Shown one piece after another: positions 5,683 through 13,001 of a stretch of 18,776 bases of DNA (its first letter is position 1; every line of letters starts with the position of its first letter). The notes beneath the pieces were generated by a model, which made no database searches, was not told the DNA's origin, and saw only the letters and a list, made by a program, of their open reading frames with translations. The translations under genes and the position numbers were made by a program. Source of the DNA: an uncultured Eggerthellaceae bacterium (GTDB lineage: Bacteria > Actinomycetota > Coriobacteriia > Coriobacteriales > Eggerthellaceae); NCBI GenBank assembly GCA_947565915.1, contig CANOHY010000034.1, positions 1 to 18,776 of the forward strand. Reading direction: 5' to 3'.

Positions 5683-6876
5683 GTGGAATGGTATCAGCTC
5701 GCAGTGGTCTTCGCGGTCGCATTCGTGGCGACCTGGTGCCTTGTTCCCGTGGCCAAGCACATCGCGTGGGTTATCGGTGCTATCGACATGCCCACCAGCC
5801 GACGTGTGAACAAGGAGCCCGTTCCTCGTTGCGGTGGCATTGCCATGTACTTGGGCACATGCGCGGCGTTCCTCGTCTTCGCGATTTGCTGCAACGTGTT
5901 CGACTGGCACATTCAGGACGTCTACGTTACGGCTGGCATCAACAACTACCTGATGTTCGCGGGCATCACGCTGATGTTCGCGGTGGGGCTCGTTGACGAC
6001 ATCACCCAGCTCACGGCCAAGGTGAAGCTGCTTTGGCAGATCATTGCCTGCTGCATCGTGGTGGCTGCGGGCGTTTCCATCGGGTCGATCAGCATGTTCT
6101 CCGAGACCGACTACATCATGCTGGGCTGGGCAGATTACCCGCTTTCGGTGCTGGTGCTGGTGGCGTTTGCGAACATCATCAACCTCATCGATGGCCTGGA
6201 CGGGCTAGCTTCGGGCGTGGTTGCCATCATCATGGGCGCCATGCTGTATCTGGTGTTGCAGCGTGGCAGCTTCACGCTTGCGCTGGTATGCATTGCGATC
6301 ATCGCAGTGTGCCTGGCATTCTTGCGCTACAACTTCTTCCCGGCATCGATTTTCATGGGCGACTCGGGCGCCCTATTTTTGGGGCTCATCGTAGGTATTG
6401 TCTCGATAACTGGCGTGGTGCGCACGCAGAGCATCATCGTGCTGTTCGTGCCCATCCTCATTGCGGGATTGCCGGTGCTCGACACGCTCACCAGCATCGT
6501 GCGGCGCCTTCGCGCGCACAAGAAGGTGGACGAGGCAGACCTCGGGCACATCCACCATCGGCTCATGCGCGCAGGGCTCAGCCAGAAGCGCTCGGTTGCG
6601 CTTTTGTGGGCCTCGTCGGCAGTGCTGGCGGTGATTGGCTGCGCCATAGAGCATCTCTCTGGCCCGGTGGTGGGCATCATTCTGCTGCTGGCGTTCGTGG
6701 CCATCTTCTACGTGATATGGCATTTCGGCTTGTTCAAGCCCACGTTGCGCCACTACTACGACAACCGTGGCAAGCGCGGTGCTCGCGTGAGCGCGCTGGA
6801 CGAGGCGTACACCCTGGCCGATTCCGAGGACCTCGAACCCGAAGAGGCGCCTTCCAAGGAGGTGCGCCATGGCTGA
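5683..6876 (+). CDS. tagO: Undecaprenyl-phosphate N-acetylhexosamine-1-phosphate transferase (TagO/WecA type)
   Basis: Predicted 397-residue polytopic membrane enzyme that starts glycopolymer synthesis by moving GlcNAc-1-phosphate (or a related sugar phosphate) from a UDP-sugar to undecaprenyl phosphate on the cytoplasmic face. Hallmarks are VPRCGGIAMYLG (47-58), the catalytic Asp pair in GLVDD (102-106), NLIDGLDGLA (167-176), FMGDSG (224-229) and HIHHRL (289-294). The His motif separates TagO/WecA enzymes from the related MraY. About ten hydrophobic helices are evident, followed by a charged cytoplasmic tail rich in Asp/Glu. The ribosome-binding site is weak (GTGGA just before ATG). It overlaps the next LCP gene by 8 bp, so polymer initiation and ligation genes are translationally coupled. 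Sugar specificity cannot be read from the sequence. Confidence 0.93.
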   Translation: MEWYQLAVVFAVAFVATWCLVPVAKHIAWVIGAIDMPTSRRVNKEPVPRCGGIAMYLGTCAAFLVFAICCNVFDWHIQDVYVTAGINNYLMFAGITLMFAVGLVDDITQLTAKVKLLWQIIACCIVVAAGVSIGSISMFSETDYIMLGWADYPLSVLVLVAFANIINLIDGLDGLASGVVAIIMGAMLYLVLQRGSFTLALVCIAIIAVCLAFLRYNFFPASIFMGDSGALFLGLIVGIVSITGVVRTQSIIVLFVPILIAGLPVLDTLTSIVRRLRAHKKVDEADLGHIHHRLMRAGLSQKRSVALLWASSAVLAVIGCAIEHLSGPVVGIILLLAFVAIFYVIWHFGLFKPTLRHYYDNRGKRGARVSALDEAYTLADSEDLEPEEAPSKEVRHG

Positions 6877-8032
6877 AGTGAGGTTCAGGGGCAAGCTGAG
6901 CTCGCGGCGCACCGCTGCCGTTTGCATGGTGATAGTGGCTGCGTTCATGGTGCTCTACATGGGCGCGATGCATCTGCTGAGCTCCGCGAACCCGCACGTG
7001 AGCAGCGCGCGCCAAGGCGAGGAGACCGTCTTTGCCACGGAACCCTACTACGTGCTGCTAATCGGGTCGGATTCGAGAAGGGGCACGGCGCTCTACACCG
7101 GCAAGTCGAACCAACATGCCCAGACCGAAGCGCATTCCGACATCATGACGCTGGTGCGCGTGGACCCGGTAACGTATAAGATCACGCTGGTCACGGTGCC
7201 GCGCGACACGAAGTTGGATTCGAGCGACGAGAAGATAAACGAAACGCTGGCCCAAGAAGGCCCCGAGCTTACCGTGAAGGCGGTGGAGGAGCTGTGCGGC
7301 GTGAGCATCCCCTACTACGTGATGACCACGTTCTCGGGATTTGTGCAGCTGGTCAACGGGCTGGGCGGCGTGGTGGTTGACGTGCCAATGGAGGTTACCG
7401 TGCCCGATGCGATGACCGGGCGCGACCTCACGGTGGACGCTGGCCAGAACAAGGACCTCGACGGCTCTGAGGCGCTGGTGCTGGCGCGTGCGCGCAAGGA
7501 GTATTCGGGATTCCAGGACAACTTCCGGCAGCAGAACGTGCGCGAGTTGGAGAAGTCCATCATCGAGAAGGTGCTCTCGTATGGAGCTCAAGCAGTGGTG
7601 GTGAGCTCTGGCGGAGCCTTTGCTGAAGAAGAGGCGAGCGAGGGTGCTGATGGCACCTGGGCCTCGGTGGACGTTGGCTGGCAGGACGCTTTGGGAGAAG
7701 GCGAGGCAGCTGGCGCTTCGCAGGTGCAGACGTCGGTTGTGGAGTACGTGCTGTCGCCGCAGCTTGCCGATGCGTTCGACGAGCTTAGGGCCTGCACTAC
7801 CACGAACATGAGCTCCGATTTCCTCATGTCGAACATCGTGAACTTCGTCACGCACGCCGACCAAGTGGTGATCTATTCCACCACCGGCCCTTACGAGGGC
7901 GACTACGACGAGAACGACCAATGGATCGTGCTTCAGGACAAGGAAGCGTGGGCGGCGCTGATGGCGCGCGTGGATGCGGGCGAGGATCCGAACCGCCGCT
8001 ACGTGGAGCAGCAGGAAGGCGAATTGCTGTAG
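6869..8032 (+). CDS. LCP family glycopolymer ligase with acidic insertion
   Basis: Predicted 387-residue type II membrane protein. A basic N-terminus is followed by a transmembrane helix at about 15-37, and the LCP domain begins near 59 (PYYVLLIGSDSRRG). It has HSDIMTLVRV, VPRDT, EKINETL, GGVVVDV and ARARKEYSGFQDNFRQQNVR, so the conserved catalytic Asp and Arg residues are present. Residues about 243-289 form a Glu/Ala/Gly-rich stretch absent from the other two LCP proteins, which lengthens the C-terminal half of the domain. The YSTTGPYEGD motif and Trp tail match the LCP genes at 3111 and 4268. The start is fixed by AAGGAGG at 6856-6862, and the ATG lies inside the end of tagO (8-bp overlap). 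It ends 7 bp from a convergent phosphotransferase gene. Confidence 0.93.
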   Translation: MAEVRFRGKLSSRRTAAVCMVIVAAFMVLYMGAMHLLSSANPHVSSARQGEETVFATEPYYVLLIGSDSRRGTALYTGKSNQHAQTEAHSDIMTLVRVDPVTYKITLVTVPRDTKLDSSDEKINETLAQEGPELTVKAVEELCGVSIPYYVMTTFSGFVQLVNGLGGVVVDVPMEVTVPDAMTGRDLTVDAGQNKDLDGSEALVLARARKEYSGFQDNFRQQNVRELEKSIIEKVLSYGAQAVVVSSGGAFAEEEASEGADGTWASVDVGWQDALGEGEAAGASQVQTSVVEYVLSPQLADAFDELRACTTTNMSSDFLMSNIVNFVTHADQVVIYSTTGPYEGDYDENDQWIVLQDKEAWAALMARVDAGEDPNRRYVEQQEGELL

Positions 8033-8039
8033 CGAGGCG

Positions 8040-9263
8040 CTAGCTTCGCTCGAGGTGGTCGATCTGCTCGAGCCGATCGAGCTGCTGCAAGGCGAAGCGC
8101 GTGATGGCGTGCGGGTCTTCGGGGGCTCCTTCGAAAGCGCGCGCAGCGAAGCGCTCGAACTCCTGGTGAGGGTAGGGACGCGAGCCACTTGCAAAGCCTT
8201 CGAGCGCTGCGAAGAGCTCATCAGGCGCTTCGAAGCAGAGGCTTGGGCAAAGCTGCGTAGGGTCGTCGTTGAGCCCCGGCGTTGCAGCGTATTCCGCGAT
8301 GTCGGGCGTGTAGAACACCACGCGCTTGCCCAGCAGGGAGGCCTCGTAGGCAATCGAGGAGTAGTCGGTCACCACGAAGTCGGCGGCGAGCAGCGCTTCG
8401 CTTACGTCCGTGGCGGCGGTGCCGGTTTCCTCGAGCGGATGGAAGGCCCAGGTGACCTTGTGACCGGCATCTTCCAAGCGCTGCCAGTCGCCCGACTGGT
8501 AGAGTGCGCGCAGCGGATGGGCGCTTGTTGGGTCCTTGCGCAGCGTGGGGGCGAACAGGATGCTGCCGGGAGTCGTTTGCGCTTCGGCTTCGCCACGAAG
8601 CTCTTTAAGGCGGAAGTACTCGGGGCGGGGCAGTGCCATAACGCGCTCGAGCGGCACGTTGAGCGCTTGGGCGAAGGCGGCTCGTGCAGGTTCGCCCGAA
8701 CACACTACCCATGAGCAGTTGCGATGGATGCGAAAGAGCGCTGCCACTTCGGGCGAGTGGCTCTCGCGGGTGCCGAGCGTTTGGTAGCCGAACTTCTTGA
8801 AGGAACCGAATGCGTGCCAGACCTGTATGACCAGCGGGCGCGTGGGAAAGTGCGAGAACGTGCTAGTCGGCGGGGTGCCTTGCGTGGCGAGCCCTCCTTC
8901 GGAGGGCACATCGCAACCCTCAAGCTCGAGCAGCGACACGATGGGGTCGTAGCGGTCGATCACGCATACCTTGCAGCGCGCCAAATGGTAGAGCTCGCGT
9001 ATTACCAAGCCGATGTAGGGCACGGCCGAGCGCACCGAGAGCTTGCGCGTGAGGAAGGTCGGCGCCAATCCCTGCTGCTGGAAGCTTTGCCCTAGGTCGA
9101 GGAAGTCTTGCGAGGGCTCATTGGTGGCGCGGCTGAAGAACAGCACCTCGTTTCGTCGCGGAAGAAGGCAGAAGGCCCGGTAGGTCACATTGAGGAGGCC
9201 GCGCGCACAACCTACGCCTGCTCGCGTGAGCGCGCCATGCCCTCTGAATATGCCGACTGCCAC
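8040..9263 (-). CDS. CDP-glycerol/ribitol phosphotransferase-family enzyme
   Basis: Predicted 407-residue membrane-associated member of the Glyphos_transf family (TagB/TagF/TarL), which moves glycerol- or ribitol-phosphate from a CDP-alcohol to an undecaprenyl-linked acceptor. Visible hallmarks are QVWHAFGSFKKFG (His near 150), FAPTLRKD, WAFHPLE (second His near 275) and TDYSS near 299-303. Its size is nearer to a TagB-type primase than to a long polymerase, but function cannot be assigned from length alone. The GTG at 9263 is preferred because AAAGGA lies seven bases upstream; ATG 9296 adds 11 residues and has a poor ribosome-binding site. It is transcribed opposite to the tarI-tarJ-tarL operon, diverging from tagG and converging on the LCP gene. 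The polymerase at 13002 is its relative in the same locus. Confidence 0.85.
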   Translation of the reverse strand: MAVGIFRGHGALTRAGVGCARGLLNVTYRAFCLLPRRNEVLFFSRATNEPSQDFLDLGQSFQQQGLAPTFLTRKLSVRSAVPYIGLVIRELYHLARCKVCVIDRYDPIVSLLELEGCDVPSEGGLATQGTPPTSTFSHFPTRPLVIQVWHAFGSFKKFGYQTLGTRESHSPEVAALFRIHRNCSWVVCSGEPARAAFAQALNVPLERVMALPRPEYFRLKELRGEAEAQTTPGSILFAPTLRKDPTSAHPLRALYQSGDWQRLEDAGHKVTWAFHPLEETGTAATDVSEALLAADFVVTDYSSIAYEASLLGKRVVFYTPDIAEYAATPGLNDDPTQLCPSLCFEAPDELFAALEGFASGSRPYPHQEFERFAARAFEGAPEDPHAITRFALQQLDRLEQIDHLERS

Positions 9264-9378
9264 CTGTTCGTCCTTTCGTTTGCTTGCGACGTTCATTGTA
9301 ACGTCTTGGCTCGTTGGGTGGTTTGGTGACCACGCCGCCCTCCGTCAAGCTGCCCTACCCGGTATCATCATGGCCATA

Positions 9379-9387
9379 TGCTATGAT
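9379..9387 (+). promoter_or_regulatory. Extended -10 promoter of the tagGH-tarIJL operon
   Basis: TGCTATGAT is a TGn extended -10 with a 5-of-6 hexamer. Transcription would start near 9394, giving a leader of about 45 nt before the tagG start. This argues against the upstream in-frame ATG at 9370, which would lie upstream of the transcript. No clear -35 is present. Confidence 0.45.
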
Positions 9388-9438
9388 TCATGGCTTGGAA
9401 AAGGCGCTTTTCCGGTAACTGAAGGCAAACGCGAGGAG

Positions 9439-10263
9439 ATGTTCTTGGGCACGTTCCTTTCCATCGTGAGGGACAACTGGGAGTGGCGCAAGCAGATCGG
9501 CCATCTGGCCGTCTTCGAGCTCAAGAAGCGCGCTCGCGGAGCCGTTCTGGGTTGGATATGGCTGCTGATCAAGCCGCTTATCTACATCTTGGTGTTTTGG
9601 TTCGCGCTGGAAGTGGGATTGCGCGCAGGCAGCGGTCAGACGGGCAACTACCCCTATTTCCTTTGGCTCATCAGCGGGCTGGTGCCGTGGTTCTTCATGT
9701 CGGACATGATCAACACTGGCTCCGATGCGCTTCACCGCTACCCATACCTGGTGAACAAGGTAAAGTTCCCGCTCAGCTGCGTGTCGTCCATCTACACGCT
9801 GTCGGCGCTGTTCATCAGCCTGTTCATGTTCGTCATCCTGATAGTGGCCTATTTCCTCTATGGCATGCCAGTTGATTTGTACCTGATACAAGTGCCCATC
9901 CTGATCGTGGTGATGTTCGCGTTCTGGGACATGTTCTCGGTGATGACCAGCATGGTGTCGGGCGTGAGCAAGGACTTCGCCCAGCTGATGAAGGCGCTCA
10001 GCCAGCCGTTCTTCTGGCTGTCGGGCGTGATCTTCAACATGAGCCTGCTGGCCGACCACGGCTTCGGGTGGGTGGTGAACCTGATGTACTTCAACCCGGT
10101 CACGTTCTTCTGCGGCGCCTTCCGCGATGCCCTGTGCTACAAGCAGTGGGCGTGGGAGAACCCGTGGGCGCTCGGCGGCTTTTTGGTGATGCTCGTGGGC
10201 ACGGCCATTCTGATGGTGGTGGTCTACAAGCGCTTCCATGACGAGGTGGCCGATGTTCTGTAA
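9439..10263 (+). CDS. tagG: Polymer ABC exporter, permease subunit
   Basis: Predicted 274-residue ABC-2 type membrane permease (TagG/TarG, Wzm family) that, with the ATPase encoded next, flips lipid-linked teichoic-acid polymer across the membrane. A cytoplasmic N-terminus with HLAVFELKKRARGAVLGWIW is followed by about six transmembrane helices. LLIKPLIYILVF and the NPVTFFCGAFRDAL segment near the C-terminus are typical of polysaccharide exporters. The length fits the family (the S. aureus TarG protein is about 270 residues). The start is uncertain: ATG 9439 directly abuts GAGGAG, while the in-frame TTG at 9445 has that site at a better 6-base spacing, and ATG 9370 lacks a ribosome-binding site. 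It is the first gene of the operon, 71 bp before the ATPase gene. Confidence 0.9.
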   Translation: MFLGTFLSIVRDNWEWRKQIGHLAVFELKKRARGAVLGWIWLLIKPLIYILVFWFALEVGLRAGSGQTGNYPYFLWLISGLVPWFFMSDMINTGSDALHRYPYLVNKVKFPLSCVSSIYTLSALFISLFMFVILIVAYFLYGMPVDLYLIQVPILIVVMFAFWDMFSVMTSMVSGVSKDFAQLMKALSQPFFWLSGVIFNMSLLADHGFGWVVNLMYFNPVTFFCGAFRDALCYKQWAWENPWALGGFLVMLVGTAILMVVVYKRFHDEVADVL

Positions 10264-10334
10264 GGACGCAAGGACACGGGCGAACACGTTGCCGCAAACA
10301 GCTTGGAAGCGGGTAGCAGCGGGGGAGGTGCGCC

Positions 10335-11129
10335 ATGGCATTTAGCGAAGACGAGTCCCAGCTGCTGCAGGACCTTGGCCCGCATGCCGCGTCGAGCGAT
10401 GAGGTGGTGATCCGCTTCGACCACGTGACCAAGACCTTCAAGCTGTACAAGAACGAGCGCAAGCGCTTCCTCGGCATCCTGAGCAACAAGCATCGCGAGG
10501 TGCTGGGCGTGGTGAACGCGAGCGACGACCTCTCGTTCGAGATTCGCAAGGGCGAAGCCGTGGCGCTGATCGGCCACAACGGCGCGGGCAAGTCCACGGC
10601 ATTGAAGATGATCACGGGCGTGGCCTATCCCACCAGCGGCGAGGTTACCGTGAAGGGCAAGGTGAGCGCGCTTCTGGAGCTGAACGCCGGCTTCGACGGG
10701 CAGCTGACCGGGCGCGAGAACCTGCATTTGCGCAGCCAGATCATGGGCATGAGCAAGGCCGAGTTCGAGGCTATGGAGGAAGAGGCCATCGAGTTCGCCG
10801 ACTTGGGGCTCTACATCGACCAGCCCATGAAGTCGTATTCGAGCGGCATGAAGGCGCGACTGGGCTTCGCGTTCGCAAGCGCCATAGACCCGGACATCCT
10901 GGTGGTGGACGAGGCGCTTTCGGTGGGCGACCGCGCGTTCCAGACGAAATGCATCAACCGCATGCGCACCATCATGTCGAAGGAGGACGTGACGGTGCTG
11001 TTCGTGACGCACAGTGCGTCTTCGGCGCGCGAGTTCTGCACCCGCGGCATCGTGCTGGACAAGGGCAAGCTGGTATACGATAGCGACATCGATGATGCGC
11101 TTAAGTACTACGAGGAGCACTACTCGTAG
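10335..11129 (+). CDS. tagH: Polymer ABC exporter, ATP-binding subunit
   Basis: Predicted 264-residue cytoplasmic ATPase that powers export of the teichoic-acid polymer with the TagG-like permease. It shows Walker A GHNGAGKST (80-88), signature YSSGM (168-172), Walker B DILVVDE (187-193) and a switch His in VTHS (226). The LLELNAGFDGQLTGRENL stretch is characteristic of the TagH/Wzt polysaccharide-export subgroup. It ends shortly after the nucleotide-binding domain, like S. aureus TarH, and lacks the large C-terminal extension of B. subtilis TagH or the carbohydrate-binding domain of some Wzt proteins. The start is supported by GGGGGAGG with optimal spacing. It is followed by an 89-bp gap before tarI without a visible terminator. 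Confidence 0.94.
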   Translation: MAFSEDESQLLQDLGPHAASSDEVVIRFDHVTKTFKLYKNERKRFLGILSNKHREVLGVVNASDDLSFEIRKGEAVALIGHNGAGKSTALKMITGVAYPTSGEVTVKGKVSALLELNAGFDGQLTGRENLHLRSQIMGMSKAEFEAMEEEAIEFADLGLYIDQPMKSYSSGMKARLGFAFASAIDPDILVVDEALSVGDRAFQTKCINRMRTIMSKEDVTVLFVTHSASSAREFCTRGIVLDKGKLVYDSDIDDALKYYEEHYS

Positions 11130-11218
11130 GCGCGCGCACGGCGGAATGCAGTGCGCCTGCACGTGGGGCGGTCTTGCGCGCGTGAGCAGGCATTTTTGGG
11201 AATCGAGGGAACGAGAAC

Positions 11219-11941
11219 ATGGCAACGAACGCATATGCGGCAATTCTGGCAGGCGGCAGCGGCACGCGCATGGGCACGGCCGAGCGCCCGAAGCAGTTCC
11301 TGATGCTGGGCGAGAAGCCCATCATCGTGCATACCACCGAGAAGTTCCTGGCAAGCGGGCTCTTCGATGCGGTGGTGGTGCTCACCCCCGAAACCTGGAT
11401 TCAGCAGACGCGCGATCTGTTCCGCAAGTTCTCGCCGGCTTTGACGGCTGAGGTGCACATCGTGGCTGGTGGCGCCACGCGCAACGACACCGTGGCCAAT
11501 GGCGTGGCCTATATCCAGCAGAATTTTGCGCCCGATGGCGATACCATACTGGTGACTCACGACGCCGTGCGGCCTTTCGTGTCGCACCGCATAATTTCCG
11601 AGAACGTGGAGGCTGCGCGCCGAACGGGTGCATGCGATACGGTGATTCCCGCGACGGATACCATCGTGGAGAGCATGGACGGCGAGCTTATCAGCGCTAT
11701 TCCCGACCGCAGCAAGCTCTACCAAGGCCAAACGCCGCAGTCGTTCAACCTGGCGAAGCTGGGACAGCTGATTGCAGGGCTTTCGCCCGAGGAAGCCGCG
11801 GTGCTCACTGATGCGTGCAAGATATTCGTGCTGCGCGGCGAGCCGGTGGAGCTGGTTGCAGGCGACTCGACGAACATGAAGATCACCTTCCCGCAGGACA
11901 TGCGCCTGGCTCGTGCGCTTCTAGGAGAGCTCGATGCTTAG
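11219..11941 (+). CDS. tarI: Ribitol-5-phosphate cytidylyltransferase (IspD/TarI family)
   Basis: Predicted 240-residue cytoplasmic enzyme that would make CDP-ribitol from CTP and ribitol-5-phosphate. Motifs are AAILAGGSGTRMG (7-19), PKQF (24-27), THDAVRPF (113-120), IPATDTI, QTPQSF (171-176) and GDSTNMKITFPQDM (215-228), as in the IspD/TarI superfamily. Sequence alone does not exclude the isoprenoid enzyme IspD. The assignment to TarI rests on the 8-bp overlap with a clear tarJ and the teichoic-acid context. The length matches TarI (about 238 residues). The ribosome-binding site GAGGGAACGAGAAC precedes ATG 11219. Confidence 0.88.
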   Translation: MATNAYAAILAGGSGTRMGTAERPKQFLMLGEKPIIVHTTEKFLASGLFDAVVVLTPETWIQQTRDLFRKFSPALTAEVHIVAGGATRNDTVANGVAYIQQNFAPDGDTILVTHDAVRPFVSHRIISENVEAARRTGACDTVIPATDTIVESMDGELISAIPDRSKLYQGQTPQSFNLAKLGQLIAGLSPEEAAVLTDACKIFVLRGEPVELVAGDSTNMKITFPQDMRLARALLGELDA

Positions 11942-12989
11942 CGACGTGTACCGGTTGGTGGCTCCTGGCGTGTTCGAGCCGGCTCAGGTGGAGCTCGATC
12001 CCTGGAGCGGCGTGGCGCAAGGCGAGGCGGGCGGCGAGCCGCTCGTGCTCGTGCGGCCCACGCACCTTTCCATCTGCCAGGCCGACATGCGCTACTACCT
12101 GGGAAGCCGTCCGGCCGAGGTGCTGGCGCGCAAGCTTCCCATGGCGCTCATCCACGAGGGCGTGGGGCGCGTGGTGGCCGACCCATCGGGCGCTTTTGCG
12201 CCGGGGCAGCGCGTGGTGATGCTGCCGAACAACGCGCACGAGGTCGACCCCTGCATTGGCGAGAACTACCTGCCCTCCAGCCGCTTCTGCGGCAGCGGCT
12301 ACGACGGCTTCATGCAGGAATACGTGGCGCTTCGCCCCGAGCGGCTGATCGCGCTTCCCGAGGGCATGGACCTGAACGTGGCCGCCTTCACGGAGCTGGT
12401 GAGCGTGGCCATGCATGCCATCAAGCGCTTCGAGGGCATATCGCACGAGCGGCGCGACATGCTGGGCGTTTGGGGTGATGGCAACCTGGGATACATCGTG
12501 GCGCTGCTGCTGCGCGCCCGCTTCCCCCAGACGCGCATCGTGGTGTTCGGCCGCAACGACTACAAGCTGGCCGACTTCACCTTCGCCGACGAAACGTATC
12601 TGACCACCGAGGTGCCCGCTGACTTGCACGTGGACCATGCATTCGAGTGCTGCGGGGGCGATGGCTCGGAAAGCGCGATAGAGCAGATCATCGACCTCAT
12701 TCAACCCGAGGGCACCATCGCGCTTCTGGGGGTGAGCGAGAATCCGCCAGCAGTGAACACGCGCATGGTGCTTGAGAAGGGGCTGCGCGTGTTCGGCAGC
12801 AGCCGCAGCGACCGCGAGAGCTTCGAAGAGGTGGTGCGCTTGTACCAACAGCGCCCCGAGGTGGTGGACTACCTGCAGGCGCTGGTGGGAAACGTGGTAC
12901 GGGTGACGTCGGTGAGCGACATGACGCGCGCGTTTCAGACGTGCGCCCAGCGCGGGGCGGGCAAGACCATCATGCAGTGGGACGTGTAG
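11934..12989 (+). CDS. tarJ: Ribulose-5-phosphate reductase (ribitol-5-phosphate dehydrogenase)
   Basis: Predicted 351-residue zinc-type medium-chain dehydrogenase that reduces ribulose-5-phosphate to ribitol-5-phosphate, supplying TarI. The whole length resembles S. aureus TarJ as I remember it: SICQADMRYYLGSR (46-59), KLPMALIHEGVG (67-78) with putative metal ligands Cys48 and His74/Glu75, GYDGFMQEYV, the Rossmann GDGNLGYI (181-188), HAFECCGG, and VLEKGLRVFGSSRS. TAGGAG lies about seven bases before ATG 11934, which overlaps the end of tarI (ATGCTTAG), so the two are translationally coupled. Together they form the CDP-ribitol pathway, which points to a ribitol rather than a glycerol polymer. 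Confidence 0.95.
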   Translation: MLSDVYRLVAPGVFEPAQVELDPWSGVAQGEAGGEPLVLVRPTHLSICQADMRYYLGSRPAEVLARKLPMALIHEGVGRVVADPSGAFAPGQRVVMLPNNAHEVDPCIGENYLPSSRFCGSGYDGFMQEYVALRPERLIALPEGMDLNVAAFTELVSVAMHAIKRFEGISHERRDMLGVWGDGNLGYIVALLLRARFPQTRIVVFGRNDYKLADFTFADETYLTTEVPADLHVDHAFECCGGDGSESAIEQIIDLIQPEGTIALLGVSENPPAVNTRMVLEKGLRVFGSSRSDRESFEEVVRLYQQRPEVVDYLQALVGNVVRVTSVSDMTRAFQTCAQRGAGKTIMQWDV

Positions 12990-13001
12990 GGGCGCGCGTC
13001 G

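Noticed and set aside
8028..8053. AGCGA/TCGCT inverted repeat as a bidirectional terminator between convergent genes
   Set aside because: Only five base pairs with a ten-base loop and no T-tract on either strand.
7058..8353. A 431-codon minus-strand frame across an LCP gene and the start of its convergent neighbour
   Set aside because: Same artefact: antisense to a well-supported LCP gene, with no motif.
9388..10341. A 317-codon minus-strand frame opposite tagG
   Set aside because: His/Gln/Glu-rich translation with no membrane segment or motif; it mirrors the permease coding sequence.
11219..11941. Assignment as IspD of the isoprenoid pathway
   Set aside because: Motifs fit the whole superfamily, but the 8-bp overlap with an unmistakable tarJ and the polymer context favour TarI. 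This rests on context, not on a diagnostic residue.
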